Positions 46,480 to 57,916 of a stretch of 64,000 nucleotides of DNA are shown in pieces; position 1 is the first letter of the stretch, and each line of letters begins with the position of its first letter. The notes under the pieces were generated by a model that worked only from the letters and a program-made list of their open reading frames with translations, did not search any database and was not told where the DNA came from. Source of the stretch: Ceratotherium simum simum (taxonomy: Eukaryota; Chordata; Mammalia; Perissodactyla; Rhinocerotidae); NCBI RefSeq assembly GCF_000283155.1, contig NW_004454177.1, positions 28,447,675-28,511,674 of the forward strand, read 5' to 3'. The position numbers were made by a program, and so were the translations under genes.

Positions 46480-47035
46480 CAGCCAGTGATATCACTGAAG
46501 CATGTATCCAAGATAGAATACTGAAAGTCATCACAAATGTCACCATCTACCCTAAGCCCCTCCATTGCCTCCATAACAAAATAACTATAAGATCTGTCAT
46601 TTGTCTACACTTCCAGCCTTCACTTCCATCGCTATCTGCATCATGAGTTTTGTTCTAGCAAAATTCAGATATTGGAGTATTGTTTTAATTCTCTTTCTCT
46701 CTTTTTTTTGTCTTTTCTCATGTAGTCCCCTATGCCTGTTGTGATCTTCATTTCTTCCTTTACCTACTTCATTTTCTATTGATTCTTTATGCTCAGTTTG
46801 ACATCATCTCCTTCAGGGAGATTCTTCAGGGAAGAATCCTCACTGCCTCTCAATCCTTAGTGGCTTGGGTGCTGATTCTCTAATTTAACATAGTGTCCTA
46901 TGCTTTCCTGTTTCACACACAGCCTTCCACATTGGACTGTGAGTTTCAAGGACTACGTCTTGTGCATCTTTGTTTTCCTTTCACCCAGCAGAGTGTCTGG
47001 CATATGTTGTGTATTCAATAAATATCAGTTGAATT
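46480..47035 (+). repeat. L2 LINE 3' end
   Basis: CTCCATTGCCTCCATAACAA, TTCCACATTGGACTGTGAGT, CAGAGTGTCTGGCATATGTT and ATTCAATAAATATCAGTTGA give the L2 3' end. Confidence 0.75.
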
Positions 47036-47394
47036 AAACTAAACTGTTGATTTAGCTTAGACATTGAGTGATAACAACTTCAAAACCTTATGCTTTGTCT
47101 CCTCAAATGTTTCAGAACCCAAGTGTTTTAAGTTATAGAAATATAGATAAATCCCCATTAAATTTTCTTCATGTTAGATTCCATGTATGTTTTGAAAATT
47201 AAAGAAAAGAACTTTTCAGATCTTGATCTTCCCATTTTTGACTTGCTGATTAAGGCGTCAAAGTACATAATTAACCTGGTGCAAAACTTAACAAGTTTTA
47301 GTACAAAGTCTCCAGAATCCATATATTCATTTAATCAGTAAATATTACCAGATGTAGCTTCCTTATAAAGTATTTTTATTTTCGCTTAAAAAAA

Positions 47395-47800
47395 GTGGTT
47401 TATAATTTTTCCATAAGTACAGTTATAGTAAAGCTCAATATGGTAATATTAGAAAGCATGGAAATTTATAGAGAAAGAAAACAAAAATCAGCTATAATTC
47501 TACCGCCACAGATAACTACTATTAAAATTTTGGTCTATAATTTGCCAGGAATTTCCATAGTTTTTCTTTACAAAAATACCACTATTTAAGTACTTCTTTG
47601 AGGTTTGTTTTATTTTTCTGCTAGCAATATAAGGAAAACATTTTTCCATGTCAATAAAGATTTGCCTCTAATGCTATTTTTAATTTCTACTTGGTATTTT
47701 ATTGTATGGATATAATCTTTTATTATGGAACATTAAAGTTGTTTCCAAAAATTGTAATAGAAATTTTTATGCACATATTTTTGCCATATTATCTACTTAG
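47395..47800 (-). repeat. Probable LINE-derived repeat (L1M-type), minus
   Basis: TTTTCCATGTCAATAAAGAT, TTTTATTGTATGGATATAAT and AGTTGTTTCCAAAAATTG recall the reversed 3' region of an old L1M-type LINE. The family is uncertain. Confidence 0.35.
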
Positions 47801-48034
47801 ATATGATTTGTGCAATGGGGTATTTATATACATATGTACGTTTAGAGCTTAATCATACAAATATATTTTAGAATGTTCTCTTGTTTATATGTATGTGTCT
47901 CTTGGAACACTGACAAAAAAGGGCAGTGATGATTCATGTCTTCCATTTCTGTAGCTGAGATGAAAATAATACTTTTTTTAGATCTCTGGTGCTTATTTGC
48001 AAGTAATTCATTTATGTAGGATTGGTAGGTCATG

Positions 48035-48112
48035 TAACTTTATGTTCCTCAACGTTTTACCCATAAAATGGAGCTAGTAATACTTGCCTCCAACCTTTGT
48101 GATAAAGATAGG
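48035..48112 (+). repeat. MIR fragment
   Basis: TTACCCATAAAATGGAGCTA and GTAATACTTGCCTCCAACC match the MIR middle. Confidence 0.55.
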
Positions 48113-49730
48113 AGAGTGTATTTATGCACCTAGAAGAATGAGGCCACACGTAGTTTTCATGGTTATTGTTTTCTAATTTTTCTCATTGTTCTTCCTTATT
48201 GTGATTTTGTTTGGTATTGTGAGTCCCCCCACCCATCTTACTATGAATGAATGATGACTCTCAGTTACAGTTACCTTTTTGTTTGTACATGTTTCTTTCT
48301 TTTTTATGAAGAAATATTTTGTGCTACACGGAAACACATAATAAATATATTTCTCAATTACATTTCAAAATGAGCTATTGTTGCAAAGTGAACCTTAAAA
48401 TATGGAAAGTCTCTGAAGTGGAGGAAAAGATGAAAAGGATGGATTAAATGAGATGTGGCCACCACAGGGGACATTCCACTTCATAGAAGTCCCAGAAATC
48501 TCAATGAAATCACTACATAATTTATGCATGTTCATAAATAATCCATCTCAACCTTTTTCTTTAAGGACCCAGTTTTCAAGTGCATAAACTAAGCAATTCT
48601 GGGGATTCACTTCCAGCATGAAATGGGGGAAATATATTTCAAATTTAAAAAATAACTTAATGGTTTGTGGTTAATGGAATATTTGCCAGTTTCTTTATCA
48701 AGGCCACAGGGACATTAGAAAATACATACCCTTTGATCATTTATTAATGCGCCATGCTCTCTGCCTGTTAAAATAATTTTAGCATTCAGGAATTGGTTTA
48801 TGAGAATGGAAGAAGCTTGAGAGGATGGCCAAACTGTATTTTGAAAAGTGCTTTTACCATCCTTGCTGAACTGTGCTACATAATCCTCACCCTTGCTATA
48901 ATTAGACACTGGTATCACTATTACAACCTCAGTTTTATTAGTAGGATAAAAAGTAGCAGAGGAGATAAAGGGTAGTGTTTTGTTTCTGGAATGATTCAGA
49001 GTCTGCACAATGAGAGGGAACACCACAGTCTGATGCAGAATTCTAGCCATCTCACCAGCCTGCATTGCAAGCCTCAGAAGTAACTTCAAGTATTCAAGAA
49101 CACAGATTTCCCACCAATGATGGATGAGGGCCTTGCCTTAGCCGGGATAGGAGCCTCACATGTGCCTAAGAACTGGGGATTAGCTCTGGGGTGACCAGAC
49201 ATGCTCATCCCTATCTTCCCCGAGAGTTATTCCATGGGTGAAGAGATCATTCATCATCAGTGAAAACACAACTCACTTCAGTCTTCTAACACACAGGACT
49301 GGTCTCCCAAATGTGCACATCTGGAAATCTTATCTAGGCTGCATAATGACCAGTGTTTAAGCATAATCTGTGTGTAAGTGAATTCAGATGAGAGGGAGTT
49401 CGCCTTTCAGCTTTTGCCGTCTGAAGCATGGCACTACCGAGCTCTCTTCTGTTAAGTTTTATCGTCTGCACAAGAAAATTAATAGGAGCCGGACAAGAGG
49501 CTCTAAACCGATGATTTCACAAAGAATATGGCCGTGCTTCTTGCCGTAAAATTGTGTAGACTGAGTAGCATCACTGGATTGCTCAGCAGATTTCAAGGCT
49601 GTGAGTCAGCTTTTGTGGTCTTTTAGCCTAGAACGTCTTCTGGCTTCAGGGGTGCATGACCATGAGGAGAGGTGGCTAGTGCATGGAGGCCCAGAATTTG
49701 TGTTCTTTGTGTATTATGGGCAAAGAGTGT
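48113..49730. other. No named repeat; one long minus-strand open frame
   Basis: The minus strand is open from 49137 to 48715 (about 140 codons after a TAA), without an ATG near its left end and without any domain I recognise. It is probably chance in AT-rich DNA, but no repeat explains it. The rest of the stretch shows nothing. Confidence 0.35.
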
Positions 49731-49734
49731 TCCA

Positions 49735-49885
49735 GCCATCTTGTGTAGGTTATTTCAATTAATCCCTAGAGGTATTTGAGAGGAACATCATTGCCCAGAT
49801 TTATAGATGACAGATCTGATATTCAAAGGGCGAAGTGACATGCCTAGGAAGCGGTGTAACAGAAATTGAAGCCCACCTCTATAAC
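49735..49885 (-). repeat. MIR SINE
   Basis: TCAATTAATCCCTAGAGGTA, GATTTATAGATGACAGATCT and AAGTGACATGCCTAGGAAGC are reversed MIR. Confidence 0.75.
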
Positions 49886-50400
49886 TTCATGAGTTTTCCT
49901 TATAATTTCTTTCACAATCATTGTCTTTAGAGCTTAAGACTCCACCAATGGGCATTTGTTGACTTTTTTTCTTTTTCTGTTAAGCTGCTGGAGAAAATGA
50001 TTGGAAAGCTGACTGCCGATGGAGAGAACTGGTGTATATGGAAAGACCACATGGAAATACATGGGTGCAGCTGCTGGCTTGCCTAGTGGTAGGTGATGTC
50101 ATTGAGGATCCAAACTGAAATAATCACACATCTCCCTGCCTTCCAGGTGCTTCCATGCAGATGGCCTTATCATTGTTTGGAGCAGTGCTATGGGTGGTTT
50201 CAACACAAGCTCCTTTCCAGCCAGAGCTGCTTATAATCTCATCTGGGCCTTTATTGAAAGCTCCGAGTCCTTGCATAATGACGCGTGAAAATGGAAAGAA
50301 ATGCCACTTCTAGAGGGAGTACTGCTACTTCTCGCTGTCTCTGCACATTTTAGAAAACTGAGAATGTTTTAGTTTCATGGATGTTCCTCAGTGTATTGCT
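49886..50400. other. No recognised feature
   Basis: No repeat or ORF that I can support. Confidence 0.45.
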
Positions 50401-50404
50401 TCAG

Positions 50405-50640
50405 TTAAGATCTTGGGCCCTACAAGGAGGCTGATTTGAGTTTAAATTGTAGGTCTGCCACGTCTAAGCTGTAGGGTTGTGGCAAGTTGTTCAACCTCCC
50501 TGAACTTGTTTCTTTATCTGTAACATGGAGACATTCGTAATTCCTTACCTTACAGTATTATTTTGAAGGTCAAATAAAAGAGTGATGGTAAAGCATTTAG
50601 CACAGTGACTGGCAATGTTGATGTTGATCATTATTTTTAT
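50405..50640 (+). repeat. MIR SINE, near full length
   Basis: GTAGGTCTGCCACGTCTAAG, CCTCCCTGAACTTGTTTCTT, TAACATGGAGACATTCGTAA and AGCATTTAGCACAGTGACTG are forward MIR. Confidence 0.88.
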
Positions 50641-50744
50641 TTTTAAATACTGATTCAAACAATTCCAGAAAATATTTATGAAAATAGTAAGCAAAAATAG
50701 CAGAATGTGATGTCTATTATCATTAAAACATGAATGACTACGAA

Positions 50745-51010
50745 CGGAGGCAGAATAGCTTAGCCATTTAGACCTTGGCCTTTAGAGTGTGACAGGCCTG
50801 GGTTCAAAACTTGGCCCAATTTATCTCTGAGCCATCTTGGGGATTTCTTTTCTTAACTTCTAAGCGTCAGTTTTCCCATTTGTAAATGTGGTTAATTATA
50901 GTTCTGATATCCTCAGGGTGCTATAAGGATTAAATGAGATCGGTCCTATAAGTTCTTAGCGCAGTTCCTTTCACATAGTAAGAGATCAATACACGTTAAA
51001 TATTGCGAGG
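50745..51010 (+). repeat. MIR SINE, full length
   Basis: CAGAATAGCTTAGCCATTTA, CAGGCCTGGGTTCAAAACTT (B-box-like), GGATTAAATGAGATCGGTCC and TTCACATAGTAAGAGATCAA follow MIR end to end. Confidence 0.92.
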
Positions 51011-51560
51011 CAATAAATATAGTTGTGCCAGTGTGATGAGATGATCAGCATTTTAATTTAAATAAAATTTTTGTAATACTATTTTTACATTATATTTCAG
51101 TGTAAAGTGGGAACCTTTCCCCAGAATCAGTGCAATCCAAGTCTGCCCTTCGAATCAGGACTCAAAATGACATTTATGATTTCAATATTTACATCCCCTG
51201 ACTCTTATCATCATTTTTAGTGGATATGGCCTGAAAATATCCAAGGAAGTCTGTCTTGTGACAGCCCAGACTGAAGATGACAAATCAAAGGAAGCAAAAA
51301 GAGGAAATGAATTGTTCTTTGTACATATGGAAACATGATTGGTGTTTGGGAATATGCTTTTCCAGATGAGGAAGTTGAATTATAATGAGAACCTCATTCA
51401 GTTCCCTATGGGAAGAGGGATGACAGGGCCATCCTTGTGAATGGAAAAGTGAAGGAAGCAGGGTGATGATCCCAGTAATGTCATCACTATCAATTAGGCC
51501 CACTGAGGTCCCAGGAGATGCGTGCGCTTCTCTAAGTCTCCAAGCCTGTCACATGGAATC
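51011..51560. other. No recognised feature
   Basis: AT-rich DNA with no named repeat or convincing ORF. Confidence 0.45.
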
Positions 51561-51564
51561 CATG

Positions 51565-51725
51565 TGTCAGAGCCAGGAGTGACCTTAGCAAACACCTTGT
51601 CAAACCTTTTCATTTACAGAGTGGTGAAGTGAATTGCCCCTTTATGAAACTGATAAGTGGAGTAACCACTGCTTAAACTTTCTCTCACAGCTCCTAGTCT
51701 AGTTTCCTTCCACTCTGCAGGGGCC
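51565..51725 (-). repeat. MIR3-type SINE
   Basis: GAGTGACCTTAGCAAACACC, CATTTACAGAGTGGTGAAGT and GAATTGCCCCTTTATGAAAC match reversed MIR3. Confidence 0.65.
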
Positions 51726-51889
51726 TCCCTGCTCTAGGCAGGTTTGAAGAAATTACCTGATGGACGGAGGCACAATCAATAAAGAAATTAAGATAGTGTG
51801 GGAAACTAGGAAAGTTCCTTAACTTCCTGAATTTCAGTGGCCTCAACTGCACTGGGTTGAAAAAATTAAATTAGAAAAGTCTCCATAGC

Positions 51890-52135
51890 ATCAGCTATAT
51901 AACAATAAAAATTAACAAATGCTGAGCACTTACCGTGGGCCAGAGATTACTCTGTCTTACAGAAATATCTCACTTAATCTTTGCAACAACCATACAAAAT
52001 AGATACCATCATTATTCCCATGTTATAGATATTGTAACTAAAGCTTAAAGAGGTGAAATAAATTGCCCAGAGTCATATAGTTAGAAAGTGGTGGAGTAAA
52101 ATTTTATGAGTTCTCACTCCAAAATCCACATTCCC
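51890..52135 (-). repeat. MIR SINE, near full length
   Basis: TGCTGAGCACTTACCGTGGG, TCTCACTTAATCTTTGCAAC, TTATTCCCATGTTATAGATA and AAATTGCCCAGAGTCATATA are reversed MIR. Confidence 0.9.
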
Positions 52136-52477
52136 AATTACCATGAAATTCTGCCTCCCTAGTTGGTACTATATACATGGAAGCCACTACACTCGCAACC
52201 AACTTTACACAAAGGTACTTTGACAATCTAAATGATAATGGCATTGCTTTATGGTGAGGGCTTTGTCAGTATCTCTGATACAGTCAAGATAGGATGGATG
52301 ATGTCTCTAATAGCTAACCAGAAGAGTCTCCTGGTTGTTTGGGTTGTTAATGTAGTCCTCAATGACTAGATAACGGTAAAAATGGCTCTGAATAAACTGG
52401 GAGGAGGAGGCTTCCAAATTAAGAAGCATACTAGCAAGGGATGTGTCCCCCTTCAGAAGGGAGCAAAACAAAAGACA

Positions 52478-52725
52478 CTGTTTGTAAAGTGCCAGCTATA
52501 GGCCAAGTACTTTGCCATGTGGTTTGCATAGTTCTCTCAATTAAATCTTAACATAACCCAGGAAGGTAAGTGCAATTGTTCTGTTTCATGGATAAGTTCA
52601 CTTAAACCCAGAGAAGTGAACTAACCTGTCCAAGGTCATATGACAAAGAAAATTAAGGTAAGATGTAAACTTAAGTTTACCGATCACTGAAGTCCATGCT
52701 TTTCCCATATCACACTAACTTCTGA
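52478..52725 (-). repeat. MIR SINE, near full length
   Basis: AAGTGCCAGCTATAGGCCAA, TTAAATCTTAACATAACCCA, AACCTGTCCAAGGTCATATG and TGAAGTCCATGCTTTTCCCA are reversed MIR. This is the second long minus-strand MIR within 600 bases. Confidence 0.88.
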
Positions 52726-53340
52726 CACATTTATTTTTATCTTTTTATGTCTCTTACCACATTGAGACTAACACACGCTCCGCAATGCACATACACATCT
52801 CTCCCAACACATACACACTCTGCCTGTCAGCTCTCCCTTACGGCCCTCCGTTCTCTTTCACATTGTGTGGGTCCTATGATGAGTCCTCTGCTTCTTCACC
52901 GTGGTAATTAGATTGATTCTTAGGAATTGACGAGGCAGGAGAGACAGCGCGTGCTGATGGAGGTTATGAATGACTGCACTAATGCACTGCATCATTTATT
53001 CATCTACGCTCATCTGTAGAATAGATATGCATAGAGATAGCAGTGACTCCTTGTAATAAAACCCAGATGAGCTTGCAGAACATACACAGGTCCACTGGGC
53101 ATTTAATTCTGAGGCAGGCATCAAGGCTGCCCTTTGAACAGGTGCTGCAGCAGAGCCCTGGGGAAATTACATGAAGACACTGAATTCACTCAGAAGACCT
53201 TGGGTGTCCCCAGGAGGTAAATAGGAACTTCTCCATCAGAGTCCAGGGCTCACTCTCAGGCCCGCCTTCTGGCCTCAGATTATCAGACCAAGAAAGAAAG
53301 ACATGGCTTATAATTTGCCTTGATGTGTGTGGATTTTTGT
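52726..53340. other. No recognised feature
   Basis: Mixed single-copy-looking DNA without a named repeat. Confidence 0.45.
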
Positions 53341-53344
53341 ATGC

Positions 53345-53475
53345 TGCTCTCATTCATTTATTCATTTAATCATTCATTCATTTCTTCAACAAGCATTAAC
53401 TATTGTGTGAAGACACTGTGTTAGGTGCTGATCTTACACTAGTGAACCAGACACAGACCTGGGTCTTGTATACAG
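53345..53475 (-). repeat. L2 LINE 3' end
   Basis: ATTCATTTAATCATTCATTC, then CACTGTGTTAGGTGCTGATC and AGTGAACCAGACACAGACC are reversed L2. Confidence 0.7.
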
Positions 53476-53854
53476 AGCTATCAGTTGAGCTGCAATGTTC
53501 CACCACCTTTTTATCTGTTGTGGCTCATGTGATGGACAATCTTATGCATAACAGTGACCGCCATTGTTCCACCCTTTTGCATAATTAGAGTTACTTTAGT
53601 GTGTTAACAATACTCTGGACAAGGAGGGATGGCAAATTAGTACTCATGGGCCATCTGTTATCAGACAACCTCTTTCACACACCTCGTAGTACAGGGTCCT
53701 TTATTAAGTTTTTGAGTAACTCAAGCCACTTGGCTGTCTTTTCTGCTGTAGCCAATTTGATCAACTTACCATGTCTATGTTCTGAAGCAAGAGTCCGAGT
53801 TCCCTTCCCAGAAGCTCAGACAATGTTCAGACACAGCTTGACATTCATTAATGA

Positions 53855-54065
53855 GAGGCCATGTGGTGCAACAGAAGGAACCAAGCTCTGAAATCAGACA
53901 CATCAGGGTATGCATCCTAGGCCTGTACATATCAGCAGGTGATGATGGGCAATTCCTTAGCCACAGAGCCTCTATTACCTCCTCTATAGAAGGGGGTAAC
54001 AGTGTCTGCCTCTGAGGTCTGCTGGGAGAATTAAATGAGATAAATGATGTAAATGTTTGTTCCCC
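53855..54065 (+). repeat. MIR SINE
   Basis: GGCCATGTGGTGCAACAGAA, TCTGAAATCAGACACATCAG, TTAAATGAGATAAATGATGT are forward MIR. Confidence 0.8.
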
Positions 54066-54219
54066 ACACCTCAAGCAATCACTCAGTTTCACATCAGTTC
54101 TTTTACTACCTAGGAAAACATGTTTGGAAATATGTGACTTGTGGTATGAAAATCCTCCTGAACTGGGCCCAGTTTACTCTCCAGCCTCATGCATAGACAG
54201 TGAAGGATTATCCATATCC

Positions 54220-54365
54220 CAGTGTATTCTACAGATCTAACTCTGTCCACCAGACAGGGAATTCTTGAGGGCTGGAGCCATGGCCAATTTGTTTTTGTCT
54301 CTCTTGGGTTTAGCTCAGTTCTGGCCTGCCATGCTGTAGGCACTTAATAAATGCTTGTTAAATTA
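54220..54365 (+). repeat. L2 LINE 3' end
   Basis: AATTCTTGAGGGCTGGAGCC, TGTAGGCACTTAATAAATGC and TTGTTAAATTAAAG form an L2 3' end. Confidence 0.75.
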
Positions 54366-55525
54366 AAGGATGGCTCAATCTCAGAACACCACTGTTATGT
54401 GCCAAGCACCTCAATGATTTTATCTTTTTGATGACATTTGAATTTCTTCACCATCACATTAGATCTTATCTCCTGAGTCATTTCCAGAGCTATCTTTTTA
54501 AAAAATCATAATTTAGGAAGAGTTTATATTAAGAATGCCTTTTAAAACCACTTGACTGTCTTTGGGTTATAGCCGTTTGATTATACAGCTAAATGTGATA
54601 CCATGAAATCTTGCAGTTTGCTGGGAAAACAATAAGGCTAATACTTGGTTATAAAATCAAGTTTGCCACAATTGCAACAGAGCTTGTGTCAGCAGAATTT
54701 CTATAATGAGAAGGTAATTTTAACTGAAATGTCTGTGTTATTTTGTTTACTCAAGGTCTAAATGTGCAACTGTTTCTTTATGCTTCATTCAGCCACATTA
54801 AACCGTTCCTGCAAAGCATCTTGTTCAAACACAGCATTTTTTTTTTATTTAGTAAATTCCAAGTGCGAGGAAATAAGCATTGTTCCGTTATTCCTGTTTT
54901 AGAGATAAGAAAACTGAGGCTGAGATTAAAATTAGTCTAGGTCAAAGAAAAGCCCATGAGTCAATACATTATTTAGGAATAACTGGGGGAAAGGCCCATG
55001 TAAATTAGTGAAAAATCTGAATACGTATTATAAAAGTACAGTATTATTATTTCCAATGACATAAAATTATATGGAGAAAATGTTTCCTTAATATGTTCTA
55101 CATTGAAAATTATTTGATAATAAGAAAGAGGGATTTAAAATTAATTTGTTTTTATGCAACATTGATCCTATAAGTGAGAGCAGTCACTAGAATTGTGAAA
55201 TATGTAGATAAGCTGAACTGCTCATTTTTCCTCTGTATCGCAGACATTAAGAATAGGGGACATATAGTTGATTAATAATTATAATAGACATTGAAATAAT
55301 AATGGGAGGTTATTATGGTAGTCTTAGGCCAAACACCAAGGATCACATGACTTCAGCTTTGGTTCAGCCTTGCTTCCTTGGTGTGAAGTCTCTGAGGGAG
55401 GTCTGTGCACAAAAAAGTCAAAGCCAGGCACACTGACCCTTTATTACTTGGGACTTTGGTTCAATAGTTAAGCTGGACCATAAGGAGGTCTGCTTCTTTC
55501 CTAAACTATTTAAGATGAAATAGCC
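54366..55525. other. Mostly unclassified; short MIR trace
   Basis: A MIR-like patch, minus strand, at about 54880-54945 (TTTTAGAGATAAGAAAACTG, AGGCTGAG). The remainder is AT-rich with nothing recognised. Confidence 0.4.
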
Positions 55526-55526
55526 T

Positions 55527-55562
55527 GGGGGCCAGCCCCGTGGCCTAGTGGTTAAGTTCCGT
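55527..55562 (+). repeat. ERE SINE head fragment
   Basis: GGGGGCCAGCCCCGTGGCCT then AGTGGTTAAGTTC is the first ~35 bases of an ERE, in plus orientation. The body and A tail are missing, unlike the usual loss of the 5' end in retroposons. The adjoining sequence is not ERE. Confidence 0.8.
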
Positions 55563-55779
55563 GAGCCCTGGGTATTCTTCCTACTTGGATACAATGGAAG
55601 AAATAAAGAAGAGAATGAGGTCAAACCAGGAACAAGGATCATTTAATTCTACTAAGTGACTCCACTCAACAGCTCAGTGCCAAAAAAAGCTGTAAAACTT
55701 GATCTGACTACAGTGGATCTCCTTCTTCTTGGGATGCAGTAAAGGGAAGTGCTCAGAGAATTCCTCCTGAAGACCACTA

Positions 55780-55945
55780 CTAGAACACTTTACACACATT
55801 TTCTTACCAGGTATGTTGTGGATACTATTATTAGACCCATTTTATAGATGATTAAACTGAGTCTCAAAGAATTTAGGACATTTGCCCAATTCACAGAGTT
55901 AGTAAACCATGGGGATTCTAACACAAATCTGACTCCAAAACTTCC
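55780..55945 (-). repeat. MIR SINE
   Basis: CTTTACACACATTTTCTTAC, AGACCCATTTTATAGATGAT and GACATTTGCCCAATTCACAG are reversed MIR. Confidence 0.85.
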
Positions 55946-56082
55946 AAAACCAGTTCTGGCAACAATTCCAGTGCCACTGGTTGTTCATTGTGTGATCTCC
56001 AGCAATCCAGACAAATAAATATTTGTTGAATGAATAAATTCCCAGATAAAGCTATGTGGTTTTCCAGCCTGAAGAAAGTTAA

Positions 56083-56180
56083 TCTCTATTTCTCGGGGTT
56101 GCTGTAAAAATTAAATGAAATAGTTAAAGGATGAAAATATTATAAGACTCTTAAAGGGCTGAAATAAATTCTTGCTGAAT
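56083..56180 (+). repeat. MIR fragment
   Basis: GGTTGCTGTAAAAATTAAAT and the following AAATAAATTCTTGCTGAATT match the MIR 3' half. Confidence 0.5.
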
Positions 56181-57745
56181 TAAAAAAATACCTAGGACAT
56201 TTTTTTGTCTTAATCCATAACCTTTGAGGTAGATGACAGAAGGTAGATGACTGTCTACTGTTAGGAATCTAATGAGGAGTAAGACCTGGCATTCCTTTTG
56301 GAGTTGACTGTGACTACTCTGACTTTCTTATGTTAATGTACAGGTGGTTGCTTTTAAAGTGCTTGCAATCCCTCAGTTCCCTAAAGAAACAAAAAAATTC
56401 TTCCTCATTATCTTATGTACAAGATTATTTTACCTGCTTGATTCTTTTCTTTAATAAGTATAGAGATTCCAATTCAAAGATGAATAATCACACTTTCAAA
56501 ATGGGTAAAGAATTAGCAAATTTTTGCTTCCTCTGTAAATATCAATTTACCCAGGACTTACTTGCAAACAAAAGATGTGATTCCCAGATGAAGACCCTTT
56601 GAGTTCTTCCAGACGCCAGGTTGATCTCAAGCTCACGGTCTCGTGTATGAAACCTCAGTGCAGTAGTTGGTAAGGGCCAGGCAGTGTCTGCTTACTTTGA
56701 ACCTTTTCAGTAAGTCTTGGTGCTTTTTGAAATTTCTAGCTTCTCTGTAGTGTTTAAATTATGACTGAATTTGAAGAGATTTGGCAGAACTGCTCAAAAA
56801 TATTTATGGCTTCACCAAGGCTTACCTAGATAATTCAACCCAGGACTTGAACATATATTCTGTATATTAAACTCGTCACCAACCCCTCCTTTTTTATAGG
56901 TCAATACCCGCTTTTTCCTTCACCCACCACACATAATCCCAACAGATTACCTTGTATCTTCCATGCCTCACTCTCTCTAAGCAAACTAAAAATACATCTT
57001 AGTCCTAAGAAGAATTTGATTTTAACCAAAATATCCTCTTTTCACTTGCCGTGTTTCTTTTATTTCTTGAAAAGACCTATTTTATCTTCACTTTTTTCTT
57101 ATCTTCTACTATAGGAGACACCTCCATTTTCACACCTGAACTCTGAGAAAACACAGCAGAATTAACACATTTTATTTTGATCCAACTGATAACAACACCA
57201 ACAGAATTCAACCTCAGGTGCTAATCTGCTCTTCTCTCCTTTTTTAAATCGGTGTCATCATTCATCTGCTTCGCCCAAGGTGGGAGCATCACCTTTAAAA
57301 GTACACTTAGTCTGCAGACTTGATAAGAGAATTTTGTAACTTGCAATCCCGATTCCCATATTTTATTCATGATTTTGGTACTCCTAGTCATTATTTCAGT
57401 AACCTTCCATTCAAGGCAGCAGGTTAATGTATATAATAAATTAGTCTGCTGATAGCTCCAACAATTGACTGGCATGGCCGAAGGTGGTCTCTGGCAGACA
57501 GTATTAGGCTCTTCTTGGTTGGAGATACAATTGTATGTATAGGCTAATTCAAAAGAACTTAAACTATTGGAGGGAAGGTGCTCAACCAGAGTACGTTTCT
57601 AAAATGTGAATTGTAAGGATCAGAGTTAAGCTCACTTTGAACGTTGTACTTCATAATCTTACTTTTGTAGCATTTTAGATGGATGGATATGAATTCATTT
57701 TATTGAGATAACTGGAGCATTCTTACAGATAAAATATTCAACTGT
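56181..57745. other. No recognised feature
   Basis: AT-rich DNA of about 1.5 kb without a named repeat. Short open frames (56330-56602 and 57221-57475) lack motifs. Confidence 0.4.
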
Positions 57746-57749
57746 AATC

Positions 57750-57845
57750 ACTGAACTGGAAGACTTATATTAGACTCAGTTATGCCAGTAACTATCTGTA
57801 TGACCTTAATTAGTTAAATTAATTTCTTTGGGTCTCAGTTTGCAG
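57750..57845 (+). repeat. MIR fragment
   Basis: CAGTAACTATCTGTATGACC and TTTGGGTCTCAGTTTGCAGA match the MIR middle. It lies just left of the young L1 insertion. Confidence 0.6.
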
Positions 57846-57916
57846 ATGATGTTTTGCATGCTTTGATAATAGATGCTCAACAAGTACTGTTGAGTGGATG
57901 TATTAGAATTTAAAAT

